DNA of 64,000 bases from an uncultured Bacteroidaceae bacterium (lineage in GTDB: Bacteria; Bacteroidota; Bacteroidia; Bacteroidales; Bacteroidaceae), in the NCBI GenBank assembly GCA_905234735.1, contig CAJOJA010000006.1, positions 41,972 through 105,971 on the forward strand, given 5' to 3'. Shown in pieces: positions 36,974 through 46,091 of the stretch. Numbering within the stretch: the first letter of the stretch is position 1; each line of letters starts with the position of its first letter. Below the pieces are notes generated by a model. The model searched no databases, had not been told where the DNA came from, and worked only from the letters and a program-made list of their open reading frames with translations. A program made the position numbers and the translations under genes.

Positions 36974-38238
36974 GCGATGTAGAAACCTATTTTTTCGAGG
37001 TCGGACCAGAATCCAGGGTACGACTTACTTACCACCTCGGGGTTGTTAATATGAATGGGCTCGTTGAGTACCATGCAGATGGGGGCCAGCGACATGGCCA
37101 TACGGTGGTCTTCGTAGGTGTCAAAGGTCAGATTATGGCCCATTCTATCGAGAATATCTATGTTGTAGTTCCCCTTCCATTCCAGATAATCGGGGCCTGC
37201 TTCCAGACTCACCACCTTGCCCAGCTCGCGTTTCAGGGCTTCGATGCGGTCGGTCTCTTTGATGCGCAGGCTCTGCAAACCGCTGAGGCGGAAGGGCACG
37301 TTTTGGAGCGAACAGGTCACGGCAAACGTCTGGGCCAGATCGGGCTGGTGGGAGAAGTCTTCTTGGAAGAAGCATGTCAGATGGCCGCCCTGTCGGATGC
37401 ACACACCTTCGGTCCCATCTGAATCGTCGTGGAATGGGGATGTCTGCACGCCCAACTGATTGAACCAGCGCCATACCCGACTATCGCCCTGGATGCTTTC
37501 CGTGGTGAGTCCCACCAGTTCTATCCAACTGTCGCGCTGCGGTGCCAAGGCCATCATTTCATACCAGTAGCTGGCAGCGCTCCAGTCGCTCTCGATACGA
37601 TATAGGCGAGGAGTGTAGGGGACGGGTTGCACTTCAATACTGGTGGGGCTTGTCCATTTGGCGTGAGCACCGAAGTCGCACATCATGGTCAGTGTCATGT
37701 CCAAGTAGGGACGGCTGGCGATGTCTCCTGTTAGTGTCAACTCCAGCCCGTGACTCAGCGTGGGTGCAATCATGAGGAGGGCCGAGATGTATTGCGAACT
37801 GACGTCGCCTGCCACCGTGAGTTTTCCGCCTTCGAGGTTGGTGCGGCCTGTGATGCGCAGGGGCGGGAACCCCTCTTCACCCTCGTATTGTATCTGAGCA
37901 CCCAGTTTTCGCAAGGCATCCACCAGAATGCCGATAGGGCGATGACGCATGCGTTCGGTACCTGTGATAACGTGTGTGCCAGGGGTCACACTTAGATATG
38001 CAGTTAGGAATCGCATGGCCGTACCGGCAGCACCAATGTCTATTGTTTCGGGCATTTCCTGTAAAGCACGCAACATCACTTGCGTATCGTCGCAATCCGA
38101 TAGGTTGTCGGGTAACTCCTTGTTCTGGCTTAATGCGTTTATCAGCAAAGCGCGGTTGGAGATGCTTTTGCTGGCAGGCAGTTTTATGCGGCCCTGTAGC
38201 TGGACTGGCGAACTTATACTCAGTGTACTTATAGGCAT
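36964..38238 (-). CDS. aroA: 3-phosphoshikimate 1-carboxyvinyltransferase (EPSP synthase)
   Basis: 424 residues. Shikimate-phosphate site LPASKSISNRALLINAL near the N-terminus, the IDIGAAGTAMRFLTAYLS motif (NAGTAxR variant with G-A-A-G-T), GDVSSQYISALL, and the C-terminal RIKETDRIEALKRELGK and DTYEDHRMAMSLA. It makes EPSP from shikimate-3-phosphate and phosphoenolpyruvate in aromatic amino acid synthesis. First gene of a long minus-strand operon with porW and porX, led by a strong promoter at 38268-38298. The motif G-A-A-G replaces the more usual N-S-G-T, as in other Bacteroidota. Confidence 0.96.
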   Translation of the reverse strand: MPISTLSISSPVQLQGRIKLPASKSISNRALLINALSQNKELPDNLSDCDDTQVMLRALQEMPETIDIGAAGTAMRFLTAYLSVTPGTHVITGTERMRHRPIGILVDALRKLGAQIQYEGEEGFPPLRITGRTNLEGGKLTVAGDVSSQYISALLMIAPTLSHGLELTLTGDIASRPYLDMTLTMMCDFGAHAKWTSPTSIEVQPVPYTPRLYRIESDWSAASYWYEMMALAPQRDSWIELVGLTTESIQGDSRVWRWFNQLGVQTSPFHDDSDGTEGVCIRQGGHLTCFFQEDFSHQPDLAQTFAVTCSLQNVPFRLSGLQSLRIKETDRIEALKRELGKVVSLEAGPDYLEWKGNYNIDILDRMGHNLTFDTYEDHRMAMSLAPICMVLNEPIHINNPEVVSKSYPGFWSDLEKIGFYIACS

Positions 38239-38267
38239 AATAATGCTATTTTTCGTCTTTCGACCAA

Positions 38268-38315
38268 CAAATTTACAAAAAAGTTTGGTCGTAACAAAAA
38301 AAGTTTATAACTTTG
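38268..38315. promoter_or_regulatory. Overlapping divergent promoters: aroA operon (-) and tRNA-Pro (+)
   Basis: Minus strand: TTTG (38298-38295), 19-base spacer, TAAATTTG (38275-38268), for aroA. Plus strand: TTTG (38284-38287), 20-base spacer, TAACTTTG (38308-38315), for tRNA-Pro. The two -33 elements lie inside each other's spacers, so the promoters must compete. Confidence 0.8.
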
Positions 38316-38336
38316 CACTCGCTAAAGCAAAAAGAG

Positions 38337-38410
38337 CGGGATGTAGCTCAGCCCGGTAGAGTACGCGTCTGGGGGGCGTGTGGTCGCAAGTTCGAATCTT
38401 GTCATCCCGA
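38337..38410 (+). tRNA. tRNA-Pro (anticodon GGG)
   Basis: Acceptor CGGGATG pairs with CATCCCG (38403-38409), discriminator A at 38410. The anticodon arm CGCGT-CTGGGGG-GCGTG places GGG, and the T arm GCAAG-TTCGAAT-CTTGT is normal. It starts 21 bases after its -7 box. CCA is not encoded. Confidence 0.95.
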
Positions 38411-38493
38411 CTCAACGAATGAGAGACAGAAGACTATTCAGACTTTTGTCTCTCATCTATATATACCTTATTTAATAATATAATATAGTAGAC

Positions 38494-38546
38494 ATGCATA
38501 AATTATTCATTTCTCTTGCATATATGCAATAATATTGCTATCTTTG
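38494..38546 (+). promoter_or_regulatory. argR promoter with ARG-box-like operators
   Basis: ATGCATAAATTATTCAT (38494-38510) resembles an ARG box (TGAAT-AT-ATTCA half-sites). A second perfect palindrome TTGCATATATGCAA (38516-38529) overlaps the -33 region, and the -7 box TATCTTTG follows at 38539-38546, with a 20-base spacer from the CTTG. Autorepression by ArgR with arginine is the natural reading. The bases between tRNA-Pro and here hold only a short hairpin-like GAGAGACAGAAG...CTTTTGTCTCTC structure (about 38420-38455). Confidence 0.6.
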
Positions 38547-38573
38547 TTGCCAAAATGAATAAAAAGTGAATAT

Positions 38574-39059
38574 ATGGGTAAGAAGGAAACCCGTTTAGAG
38601 GTAATAAAGATGATTATTTCGAGTCAGGAACTCTCGAAGCAGGACGAGCTGATGGAGGAACTGGAGAAGGCAGGCTACTCTACTGCACAGGCCACCCTGA
38701 GTCGCGACTTGAAGTTGCTGGGTGTCGTAAAAGCTCAAAACGCCAGTGGCCGATACGTCTATATGTTGCCCAACAACCGTGCTTACCGCAGTGTGAGTGA
38801 TAATCACATCACCGTTATGGCCATGAATCGCATGGGGGCATTGGGTATCAAGTTCTCGGGCAACCTGGCCGTTGTGAAGACCCTACCTGGTCATGCCGCC
38901 CACGTGGCCTACGATATTGACCATGCAGAACTGAACTGCGTGGTGGGCACGGTGGCTGGCGACGACACCGTTTTGTTGGTGCTGGAAGAGGGAACAGACC
39001 GAGCCGAAGCGCTGGATGCCCTGTCGAAGGTGCTGCCGATGACGAATCATAATTTATAA
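38574..39059 (+). CDS. argR: Arginine repressor ArgR
   Basis: 161 residues. N-terminal winged helix (~1-70) with STAQATLSRDLKLLGVVK, the DNA-recognition SRDL motif, and the C-terminal hexamerisation/arginine-binding domain with the GTVAGDDTVLLVL motif whose DD/GD residues bind the arginine side chains. It represses arginine genes when arginine is plentiful. It heads the plus-strand arg-pro cluster. Two palindromes in front of it suggest autoregulation. Confidence 0.95.
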   Translation: MGKKETRLEVIKMIISSQELSKQDELMEELEKAGYSTAQATLSRDLKLLGVVKAQNASGRYVYMLPNNRAYRSVSDNHITVMAMNRMGALGIKFSGNLAVVKTLPGHAAHVAYDIDHAELNCVVGTVAGDDTVLLVLEEGTDRAEALDALSKVLPMTNHNL

Positions 39060-39077
39060 TTATATTATTAAAAATAG

Positions 39078-39677
39078 ATGGAATATAACGACGAAATAAA
39101 GGTGATGGTAGCTGATGCCAGTCACGAGAGATATGTGGATACCATACTGGAGACGATAGCCGATGCGGCTAAGGTTCGTGGAACGGGTATTGCTAAGCGT
39201 ACACATGAGTATCTGGCCATCAAGATGAGAGAGGCCAAGGCCGTGATAGCCCTTGAAGGCGACCGCTTTGCCGGCTTCAGTTACATCGAGACTTGGGGCA
39301 ATAAGCAATATGTGACCACTTCGGGTCTGATTGTGCATCCTGATTTCAGGGGTAGGGGCGTGGCCAAACGGATAAAAGACCTGACCTTCTCGTTGGCACG
39401 CACGCGTTGGCCGCATGCCAAGATTTTCTCGCTGACCAGTGGAGCGGCCGTAATGAAGATGAATACGGCCCTGGGCTACCAACCTGTCACCTTCAATGAA
39501 CTCACCGACGATGAGGCTTTCTGGCGTGGATGTGAGGGATGTGTCAATTATCCTGTCCTGCGCGAACGAAACCGTAAGTTCTGCATCTGTACGGCGATGC
39601 TTTTCGACCCTGAGGAACACCTGCCTGCCAGGATTCCGGAGGAGGTTCTTGAGCGAATAAAGAGATTAGGGGATTAG
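39078..39677 (+). CDS. GNAT-family acyltransferase, probable N-acylglutamate synthase
   Basis: 199 residues. GNAT fold with the acyl-CoA loop GLIVHPDFRGRGVAKRIKDL (Q/R-x-x-G-x-G/A pattern RGRGVA) and a C-terminal beta strand FCICTAMLFDPEEHL. It sits between argR and argG in the arginine cluster, where the first acyl transfer to glutamate is otherwise missing. From memory, a GNAT protein with the same arginine-cluster context in Bacteroides thetaiotaomicron has been implicated genetically as N-acyl (succinyl) glutamate synthase. The assignment here is by context and would pair with the succinyl-specific ArgF' at 48136. Confidence 0.75.
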   Translation: MEYNDEIKVMVADASHERYVDTILETIADAAKVRGTGIAKRTHEYLAIKMREAKAVIALEGDRFAGFSYIETWGNKQYVTTSGLIVHPDFRGRGVAKRIKDLTFSLARTRWPHAKIFSLTSGAAVMKMNTALGYQPVTFNELTDDEAFWRGCEGCVNYPVLRERNRKFCICTAMLFDPEEHLPARIPEEVLERIKRLGD

Positions 39678-39715
39678 GAATCAGAGAATAATTAAGAAAC
39701 AAGATTATATAAAAC

Positions 39716-40921
39716 ATGGAACAGAAAAAGAAAGTCGTAGTAGCCTTCAGTGGTGGACTGGACACTAGTTACACGGTGATGTATCTGGCAAAGGAAAAGG
39801 GATACGAGGTGCATGCAGCCTGTGCCAATACGGGCGGTTTCTCGGCAGAACAGTTGAAGACGAACGAAGAGAATGCCTACAAGTTGGGCGCCACGAAGTA
39901 TGTGACCCTGGACGTGACGCAGGAATACTATGAGAAATCGCTGAAATACATGATCTTCGGCAATGTGCTGCGTAACAATTGCTATCCCATCTCCGTATCC
40001 TCGGAGCGCATCTTCCAGGCACTGGCCATAGCACGCTATGCCAATGAAATCGGAGCCAGCGCCATTGCCCACGGTTCGACGGGGGCCGGCAACGACCAGA
40101 TACGTTTCGATATGACGTTCCTGGTGATGGCTCCCGGTGTGGAAATCATCACACTGACCCGCGATAAGAACCTGAGTCGTCAGGAGGAGGTGGACTACCT
40201 GAATCAGAACGGTTTTTCGGCCGACTTCACCAAACTGAAGTATTCGTACAACGTAGGCATCTGGGGTACCAGCATCTGTGGCGGCGAGATTCTCGACTCC
40301 AAACAGGGCTTGCCCGAATCGGCTTACCTCAAGCATCCTACGAAGGACGGAAGCGAGCTGCTGAAACTGGGCTTCGAGAAGGGTGAACTCTGCTCGGTGA
40401 ACGGTGTCAAGTATGACGACAAAATCAAGGCCATCCAGGCTGTGGAGGAGATAGGAGCACAGTATGCCATCGGTCGCGACTGCCATGTCGGCGACACCAT
40501 CATTGGCATCAAGGGCCGCGTGGGCTTTGAGGCAGCTGCTCCCATGCTCATCATCGGTGCCCACCGCTTCCTTGAGAAGTACACCCTCAGTAAGTGGCAG
40601 CAGTACTGGAAGGAACAGGTGGCCAACTGGTATGGTATGTTCCTCCACGAAAGTCAGTACCTGGAGCCCGTGATGCCCGACATCGAGGCCATGCTCACCA
40701 GCAGTCAGCGCCATGTGAACGGTGAGGTGACACTCGAACTGCGTCCCTATTCGTTCCAGACGGTGGGTTGCGATACGCCCGACGACCTGGTGAAGAACAA
40801 ACTGGGCGAGTATGGCGAGGGTGCCATGGGTTGGACCAGCGACGAGGCCAAGGGCTTCATCAAGGTCACCAGTACTCCCCTGCGCGCCTATTATCTCGCT
40901 CACCCCGATGAAAAGCGGTAA
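39716..40921 (+). CDS. argG: Argininosuccinate synthase
   Basis: 401 residues. N-type ATP pyrophosphatase loop VVVAFSGGLDTSYTVMYLA, the citrulline/aspartate site SVSSERIFQALAIARYANEI...AHGSTGAGNDQIRFD, and the C-terminal helix pair. It joins citrulline and aspartate with ATP. It follows the GNAT gene by 38 bases, and argC begins 2 bases downstream. Confidence 0.96.
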   Translation: MEQKKKVVVAFSGGLDTSYTVMYLAKEKGYEVHAACANTGGFSAEQLKTNEENAYKLGATKYVTLDVTQEYYEKSLKYMIFGNVLRNNCYPISVSSERIFQALAIARYANEIGASAIAHGSTGAGNDQIRFDMTFLVMAPGVEIITLTRDKNLSRQEEVDYLNQNGFSADFTKLKYSYNVGIWGTSICGGEILDSKQGLPESAYLKHPTKDGSELLKLGFEKGELCSVNGVKYDDKIKAIQAVEEIGAQYAIGRDCHVGDTIIGIKGRVGFEAAAPMLIIGAHRFLEKYTLSKWQQYWKEQVANWYGMFLHESQYLEPVMPDIEAMLTSSQRHVNGEVTLELRPYSFQTVGCDTPDDLVKNKLGEYGEGAMGWTSDEAKGFIKVTSTPLRAYYLAHPDEKR

Positions 40922-40922
40922 T

Positions 40923-41888
40923 ATGGTAAGGGTTGGCATATTAGGTGCAGCGGGATACACGGGTGGTGAGCTCATTCGTCTGCTCATCAATCATCCCGAG
41001 GCGGAGATCGCATTCGCCAACAGCGAGTCGAATGCCGGGAATCTGGTATCGGATGTGCATGAGGGTTTGATTGGTGAAACGGATATGCGATTTACGGCGG
41101 AAATGCCTTTCGACAAGGTTGATGTGGTCTTCTTCTGTATGGGACATGGTAAGAGTGAACAGTTCCTGAAGGAACATACCATCCCTGCCAACGTGAAAAT
41201 CATCGACTTGGCGCAGGACTTCCGCATTCGTGGTAACCATGATTATGTATATGGACTGCCGGAAACTCACCGATCAGTTATAAAAGATTGTATACATCTG
41301 GCCAATCCGGGTTGCTTTGCCACCTGCATACAGTTGGCGATGTTGCCCGCCCTGAAGTATGGACTCATCGAGGGCGACATTCACGTCAGCGGCGTGACGG
41401 GCAGTACGGGAGCCGGTCAGAAACCTGGCGCAACGACCCACTTTTCGTGGCGCAACGATAACGTCTCGCTCTACAAGACCTTCACGCACCAGCATCTGTT
41501 GGAAATCAACCAGACGGTGCAGGAACTACATTCTGGCTACGAAGGTCGCGTACTCTTCATTCCCCAGCGCGGGTGTTTTGCCAGAGGTATCTTCGTGACG
41601 GCTGTGGCCAGGTGTGACGCTCCGCTTGAAGAGGTGCAAAAGGCATACGCTGACTTCTACCGCGATGCAGCCTTCACCCATTTCGTCACCACTTCGCCCG
41701 ACATGAAGCAGGTGGTGAACACCAACAAGGCGCTCGTCTATGTGGAGAAGTTCGAGGACCAGTTGCTCATGGTCTCTACCATCGACAACCTGCTGAAGGG
41801 TGCTGTGGGACAGGCCGTGCAGAACATGAACTTGATGTTCGGTCTTGATGAAAAGGCGGGACTCAATCTCAAGCCCTCCGCCTTCTGA
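40923..41888 (+). CDS. argC: N-acyl-gamma-glutamyl-phosphate reductase
   Basis: 321 residues from MVRVGILGAAGYTGGELIRL. An earlier in-frame start lies inside argG and is rejected. NADP-binding GAAGYTGGEL, catalytic Cys in NPGCFATCIQLA, and the type-1 His region GATTHFSWRNDNVSLYK are present. It reduces N-acyl-glutamyl phosphate to the semialdehyde. In this phylum the acyl group is thought to be succinyl. No argB kinase is present in the window, so that step must be encoded elsewhere. Confidence 0.95.
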   Translation: MVRVGILGAAGYTGGELIRLLINHPEAEIAFANSESNAGNLVSDVHEGLIGETDMRFTAEMPFDKVDVVFFCMGHGKSEQFLKEHTIPANVKIIDLAQDFRIRGNHDYVYGLPETHRSVIKDCIHLANPGCFATCIQLAMLPALKYGLIEGDIHVSGVTGSTGAGQKPGATTHFSWRNDNVSLYKTFTHQHLLEINQTVQELHSGYEGRVLFIPQRGCFARGIFVTAVARCDAPLEEVQKAYADFYRDAAFTHFVTTSPDMKQVVNTNKALVYVEKFEDQLLMVSTIDNLLKGAVGQAVQNMNLMFGLDEKAGLNLKPSAF

Positions 41889-41940
41889 TTGTAATATCGA
41901 AAAATCGTTATATCGTAATAACGCCAAATAAAAAAGTAAA

Positions 41941-43083
41941 ATGAATCTTTTCGACGTTTATCCTTTATTTAATATAGCCATCACACGGGGCAAGGGCTGC
42001 CACGTGTGGGACGAAGGAGGACAGAAATATCTCGACCTGTATGGCGGACATGCCGTCATCTCCATCGGTCACGCCCATCCGCACTATGTCGAGGCCGTGA
42101 GCCGACAGGTGGGTACGCTGGGTTTCTACTCGAATTCCGTGATAAATCCCCTGCAACAGCAACTGGCACAGCGACTGGGCAAGGCCTGCGGCTACGACGA
42201 CTATCAGCTCTTCCTCATCAACAGCGGTGCCGAGGCCAACGAGAATGCCCTGAAGCTGGCATCGTTCCATACGGGACGCAAACGCATTCTGTCAGCTCAG
42301 AAAGCTTTCCACGGTCGCACTTCGCTGGCCGTGGAGGCCACGGACAATCCCAAGATTATTGCCCCTGTCAACGCCAACGGACATGTGACCTACCTGCCGC
42401 TGAACGACCTCCCCGCCTGGGAGGCAGAACTGGCGAAGGGTGACGTGTGTGCCGTCATTCTGGAGTGCATCCAGGGTGTGGGCGGCATCCGCATGGCCAC
42501 GGCGGAGTTTGTCCAGGGTCTCTCGGCTGCCTGTAAGCAGTACGGCGCAGTGCTCATCTGCGACGAGATACAGTGTGGCTACGGACGCAGCGGACGGTTC
42601 TTTGCCCATCAGTGGCTGGGCATCCGTCCCGACATCATCACGGTGGCCAAGGGCATTGCCAACGGCTTCCCCATGGGCGGTGTGCTCATTTCCCCTGCCT
42701 TCACGCCTGTATATGGACAGTTAGGCACCACCTTTGGAGGCAACCACCTGGGTTGTGCTGCAGCCCTGGCTGTGCTCGATGTCGTGGAGCAGGAGCATCT
42801 GATTGAAAATGCCGATGAAATGGGTAATTATCTGATGGCCGAACTCAGGAAGATGCAGTCGGAGGTTCCCCACATCGTTGATGTTCGCGGTCGCGGACTC
42901 ATGATAGGTATAGAACTGGATGTGCCGCAGAAAACGGTACGCGAGGCGCTGATTTACGACGAACATGTCTTCACGGGCTGTTCGGGTACCAATCTCCTGC
43001 GCCTCTTGCCTCCCTTGTGCATGAGCAAGGACGAGGCCGACGAGTTCATGGCAAAGTTGAAAAACGTATTAACAAAGATATAA
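41941..43083 (+). CDS. argD: Acyl(succinyl)ornithine aminotransferase
   Basis: 380 residues, fold type I class III PLP aminotransferase. LINSGAEANENALKLA binds the phosphate, ILECIQGVGGIRMA and ICDEIQCGYGRSGRFFAHQ contain the PLP-ring Asp and Gln, and ITVAKGIANGFPMGG has the Schiff-base Lys. It converts N-acyl-glutamate semialdehyde to N-acyl-ornithine. The position between argC and the pro genes fits. Natural substrate is probably the succinyl form, by analogy with the transcarbamylase. Confidence 0.94.
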   Translation: MNLFDVYPLFNIAITRGKGCHVWDEGGQKYLDLYGGHAVISIGHAHPHYVEAVSRQVGTLGFYSNSVINPLQQQLAQRLGKACGYDDYQLFLINSGAEANENALKLASFHTGRKRILSAQKAFHGRTSLAVEATDNPKIIAPVNANGHVTYLPLNDLPAWEAELAKGDVCAVILECIQGVGGIRMATAEFVQGLSAACKQYGAVLICDEIQCGYGRSGRFFAHQWLGIRPDIITVAKGIANGFPMGGVLISPAFTPVYGQLGTTFGGNHLGCAAALAVLDVVEQEHLIENADEMGNYLMAELRKMQSEVPHIVDVRGRGLMIGIELDVPQKTVREALIYDEHVFTGCSGTNLLRLLPPLCMSKDEADEFMAKLKNVLTKI

Positions 43084-43087
43084 GAGT

Positions 43088-43642
43088 ATGGATGAACAAC
43101 TGAAACAGATAGGCGAACGGTTGCGCGGACTGCGCGATGTGCTCGACATCACGGCCGAGGAAATGGCCGCAACGATAGGTATACCCGTGGAGCAGTATGA
43201 GAAGATGGAACGTGGCGAGACGGAGCTGTCCGTGGCCAACCTGCAGAAGATTGCCAAGGAGTATGAGGTCTCGCTGGATGTGCTGATGTTTGGCGAGGAA
43301 CCCCATATGCACTCCTATTTCCTGACCCGCAAGGGGCAGGGCTTGCACGTGGAGCGACGCAAGGCCTACAACTACGAGAGCCTGGCTAGCGGTTTTCAGG
43401 GACGCAAGGCCGACCCCTTCATCGTGACCGTTGCACCCAAGCCTTCCGATGCTCCCAAGGAGATGAATTCCCATGCCGGACAAGAGTTCAACATGGTTCT
43501 GGAGGGAACGATGGAACTGACCATTGGCAAGAAGGTGCTGACACTGGAGGAGGGCGATTCGGTCTACTTCGATGCCACTCAGCCCCATGGTATGCGCCCG
43601 GTAGGTAACCAGACCGTAAAGTTTTTGGCCATTATTTTTTAG
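43088..43642 (+). CDS. XRE-cupin transcriptional regulator
   Basis: 184 residues. HTH_3 domain at ~1-65 (LDITAEEMAATIGIPVEQYEKME), then a cupin_2 domain at ~110-184 (MNSHAGQEFNMVLEGTMELTIGKK, then EEGDSVYFDATQPHGMR with the metal-type His/Glu). It lies 4 bases after argD and 5 before an acyl-adenylate ligase. This regulator-ligase pair recurs in Bacteroidota, so it probably senses a small carboxylate linked to the ligase. It is embedded in the arg-pro cluster without an obvious biochemical link to it. Confidence 0.88.
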   Translation: MDEQLKQIGERLRGLRDVLDITAEEMAATIGIPVEQYEKMERGETELSVANLQKIAKEYEVSLDVLMFGEEPHMHSYFLTRKGQGLHVERRKAYNYESLASGFQGRKADPFIVTVAPKPSDAPKEMNSHAGQEFNMVLEGTMELTIGKKVLTLEEGDSVYFDATQPHGMRPVGNQTVKFLAIIF

Positions 43643-43647
43643 ACAAT

Positions 43648-45318
43648 ATGATAGAAAGATTCTTACGCCAAACGACGTTCTCGTCGGTGGATGACTATAA
43701 GCAACATCTGGAATTCATCATTCCTGACAACTTCAACTTCGCCTACGATGTCATGGATGTCTGGGCCGAAGAGGCGCCCGATAAGCTGGCCCTGCTATGG
43801 ACCAACGACGAGGGCGTGGAGATACGTACCACCTTCGGTATGCTGAAGGAGCAAACCGATCAGGCTGCCTCCTACCTGCAATCGTTGGGCATTGGTGCGG
43901 GCGACCCCGTCATGCTCATTCTAAAGCGCCGCTACGAGTGGTGGTTGGTGATGCTGGCCCTGCATAAGCTGGGGGCCGTCGTCATTCCTGCCACCCACAT
44001 GCTCACGAAGCACGACGTTGTCTATCGCAATACGCGAGCCAGCATAAAGGGCATCATCTGTGTGGATGATGACTACGTGATAAGTCAGGTGGAGGCCGCC
44101 CTGCCCGAAAGTCCCACCGTCAAGGTGTTGGTTCGGGTAGGCGACAGGGCTAATGCTTCGGGTACCCCTTCCTGGCACGATTGGCAGAGCGAATGGCGAC
44201 AGACCCCCAAGTTCTGTCGCCCCGATCGTGTTAATACGAACGACGACACCATGCTGATGTACTTCACCAGCGGAACGTCGGGCGAACCGAAGATGGTGGC
44301 CCACGACTACCTGTATGCTCTGGGCCATTTGTCCACGGGTGTCTTCTGGCACAATCTGCACGAGGGCTCGCTCCATCTGACCGTAGCCGATACGGGGTGG
44401 GGCAAAGCTGTCTGGGGAAAGTTCTACGGCCAGTGGTTCGCCGGTGCCACCGTGTTTGTCTTCGACCACGAGAAGTTCAATGCCGACAACCTGTTGCGGC
44501 AAATCGAGAAGTACCGTGTCACATCGTTCTGTGCTCCACCCACCATCTATCGCTTCATGATTCGTGAGGACTTGTCGAAGTACGACCTCTCGGCTCTGGA
44601 GTATTGTACGACGGCAGGTGAGGCACTGAATCCGGCCGTCTTCGATAAGTTCTATGAGAAGACGGGCATACGCATGATGGAAGGCTTCGGACAGACCGAA
44701 ACCACCATGACGCTGGGCACGATGCCCTGGATGAAACCCAAACCCGGTTCCATGGGTATGCCTAATGCGCAGTACGACATCGACCTTTTGAAACCCGACG
44801 GCACCCCCTGCGAGGATGGTGAGAAGGGCGAGATTGTGGTGCGCGTGGGCGACAAGAAACCCATCGGCCTGTTCAAGGAGTACTACCGCGATGCCGAACT
44901 GACCCACGAGGCTTGGCACGACGGCATCTACCACACGGGCGATGTGGCTTGGCGCGACGAGGACGGCTACTACTGGTTTGAGGGCCGTATCGACGATGTC
45001 ATCAAGTCCTCGGGCTATCGCATCGGTCCCTTCGAGGTGGAGTCGGCCCTGATGACCCATCCTGCCGTCGTGGAATGTGCCATCACGGGTGTGCCCGATG
45101 ACATCCGCGGCATGGTGGTGAAGGCCACTGTCGTGCTGGGTAAGGAGTGGAAGGAAAAGGCCGGTGAGGCTCTGATAAAGGAACTTCAGGAGCATGTGAA
45201 GCACGAGACGGCTCCCTATAAGTATCCGCGCATCGTGGAGTTTGTCGACGAATTGCCCAAGACTATCAGTGGCAAGATTCGTCGCGTGGAAATTCGAAAT
45301 AAGGATAGTAAGGTATGA
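43648..45318 (+). CDS. AMP-forming acyl-CoA synthetase (acetyl-/medium-chain type)
   Basis: 556 residues of the ANL superfamily. P-loop MYFTSGTSGEPKMVAHD, adenine motif EGFGQTETTMTLG, hinge YHTGDVAWRDEDGYYWFEGR (the catalytic hinge Asp/Arg), and the C-terminal catalytic Lys in LPKTISGKIRRVEI. It activates a carboxylate with ATP and CoA. The substrate is not readable: acetate, propionate, an aromatic acid or a medium-chain acid are all possible. It overlaps proC by 4 bases (ATGA) and follows the XRE-cupin regulator by 5, so it is translationally tied to proline synthesis genes. Confidence 0.9.
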   Translation: MIERFLRQTTFSSVDDYKQHLEFIIPDNFNFAYDVMDVWAEEAPDKLALLWTNDEGVEIRTTFGMLKEQTDQAASYLQSLGIGAGDPVMLILKRRYEWWLVMLALHKLGAVVIPATHMLTKHDVVYRNTRASIKGIICVDDDYVISQVEAALPESPTVKVLVRVGDRANASGTPSWHDWQSEWRQTPKFCRPDRVNTNDDTMLMYFTSGTSGEPKMVAHDYLYALGHLSTGVFWHNLHEGSLHLTVADTGWGKAVWGKFYGQWFAGATVFVFDHEKFNADNLLRQIEKYRVTSFCAPPTIYRFMIREDLSKYDLSALEYCTTAGEALNPAVFDKFYEKTGIRMMEGFGQTETTMTLGTMPWMKPKPGSMGMPNAQYDIDLLKPDGTPCEDGEKGEIVVRVGDKKPIGLFKEYYRDAELTHEAWHDGIYHTGDVAWRDEDGYYWFEGRIDDVIKSSGYRIGPFEVESALMTHPAVVECAITGVPDDIRGMVVKATVVLGKEWKEKAGEALIKELQEHVKHETAPYKYPRIVEFVDELPKTISGKIRRVEIRNKDSKV

Positions 45319-46091
45319 AAATAGCGATTATTGGTGCAGGAGCCATGGGCGGTGCCCTGGCTCAAGGTATACTGAACGCAAAGGTTGTGGCTGCCAAGAA
45401 CTTGTTCGTGGCCGACCCTTCCCACGAGGCGCTGGAGCGCTTTGCCCGACAGGGTGCTCATGTGACGACCTACAACCGCGAGGCCGTGGAGGCGGCCGAT
45501 GTGGTCTTCCTGGTTGTGAAACCCTGGTTGGCCGAGGAGGTACTGGAGGACATTGCGGACTTGCTCACGGGCGAGAAGTGCCTGGTTTCGGTGGCAGCAG
45601 GTGTCGATAGTTTCAATCTCAGTCGGTGGACGGGTGAAAAGTGTCCGCTCTTCTTGGCCATTCCCAATATCGCCATAGCCCATCGGGCCTCGATGACCTT
45701 CCTCTGTCCTGTGAATACTACGGATGAACTGACAGAAAGGGTGAAGAATATCTTTGATGAAATGGGAAAAACTTGCATCTGCGACGAGACTCACCTGCCT
45801 GTGGGCATGGCCCTGGCCTCGTGTGGCATCGCATACGCGTTCCGCTATATCCGTGCTGCCAGCGAGGGTGGGGTGGAACTGGGTTTCAAAGCCAGTCAGT
45901 CGAAGGAGATAGTCATGCAGACCTTGAAGGGCGCTATCGCTCTTCTCGAAGCCGACAACGTACATCCCGAAGAGGCCATTGACCGTGTGACGACCCCTGG
46001 CGGCTACACCATCAAGGGACTAAATGCGATGGAACAGGCCGGATTCACCAATGCTGTAATACAGGGACTCAAGGCCAGCGTAAAGAAATGA
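45315..46091 (+). CDS. proC: Pyrroline-5-carboxylate reductase
   Basis: 258 residues. N-terminal Rossmann motif IAIIGAGAMGGALAQGIL and the C-terminal dimer domain with RVTTPGGYTIKGLNAMEQAG (the family signature around the substrate site). It makes proline from pyrroline-5-carboxylate with NAD(P)H. Overlaps of 4 bases with both neighbours place proC-proB in strict coupling. Confidence 0.95.
   Translation: MKIAIIGAGAMGGALAQGILNAKVVAAKNLFVADPSHEALERFARQGAHVTTYNREAVEAADVVFLVVKPWLAEEVLEDIADLLTGEKCLVSVAAGVDSFNLSRWTGEKCPLFLAIPNIAIAHRASMTFLCPVNTTDELTERVKNIFDEMGKTCICDETHLPVGMALASCGIAYAFRYIRAASEGGVELGFKASQSKEIVMQTLKGAIALLEADNVHPEEAIDRVTTPGGYTIKGLNAMEQAGFTNAVIQGLKASVKK

Noticed and set aside
40812..40922. 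Upstream start for argC
   Set aside because: It lies inside argG in another frame; the NAD-binding motif begins directly at 40923.
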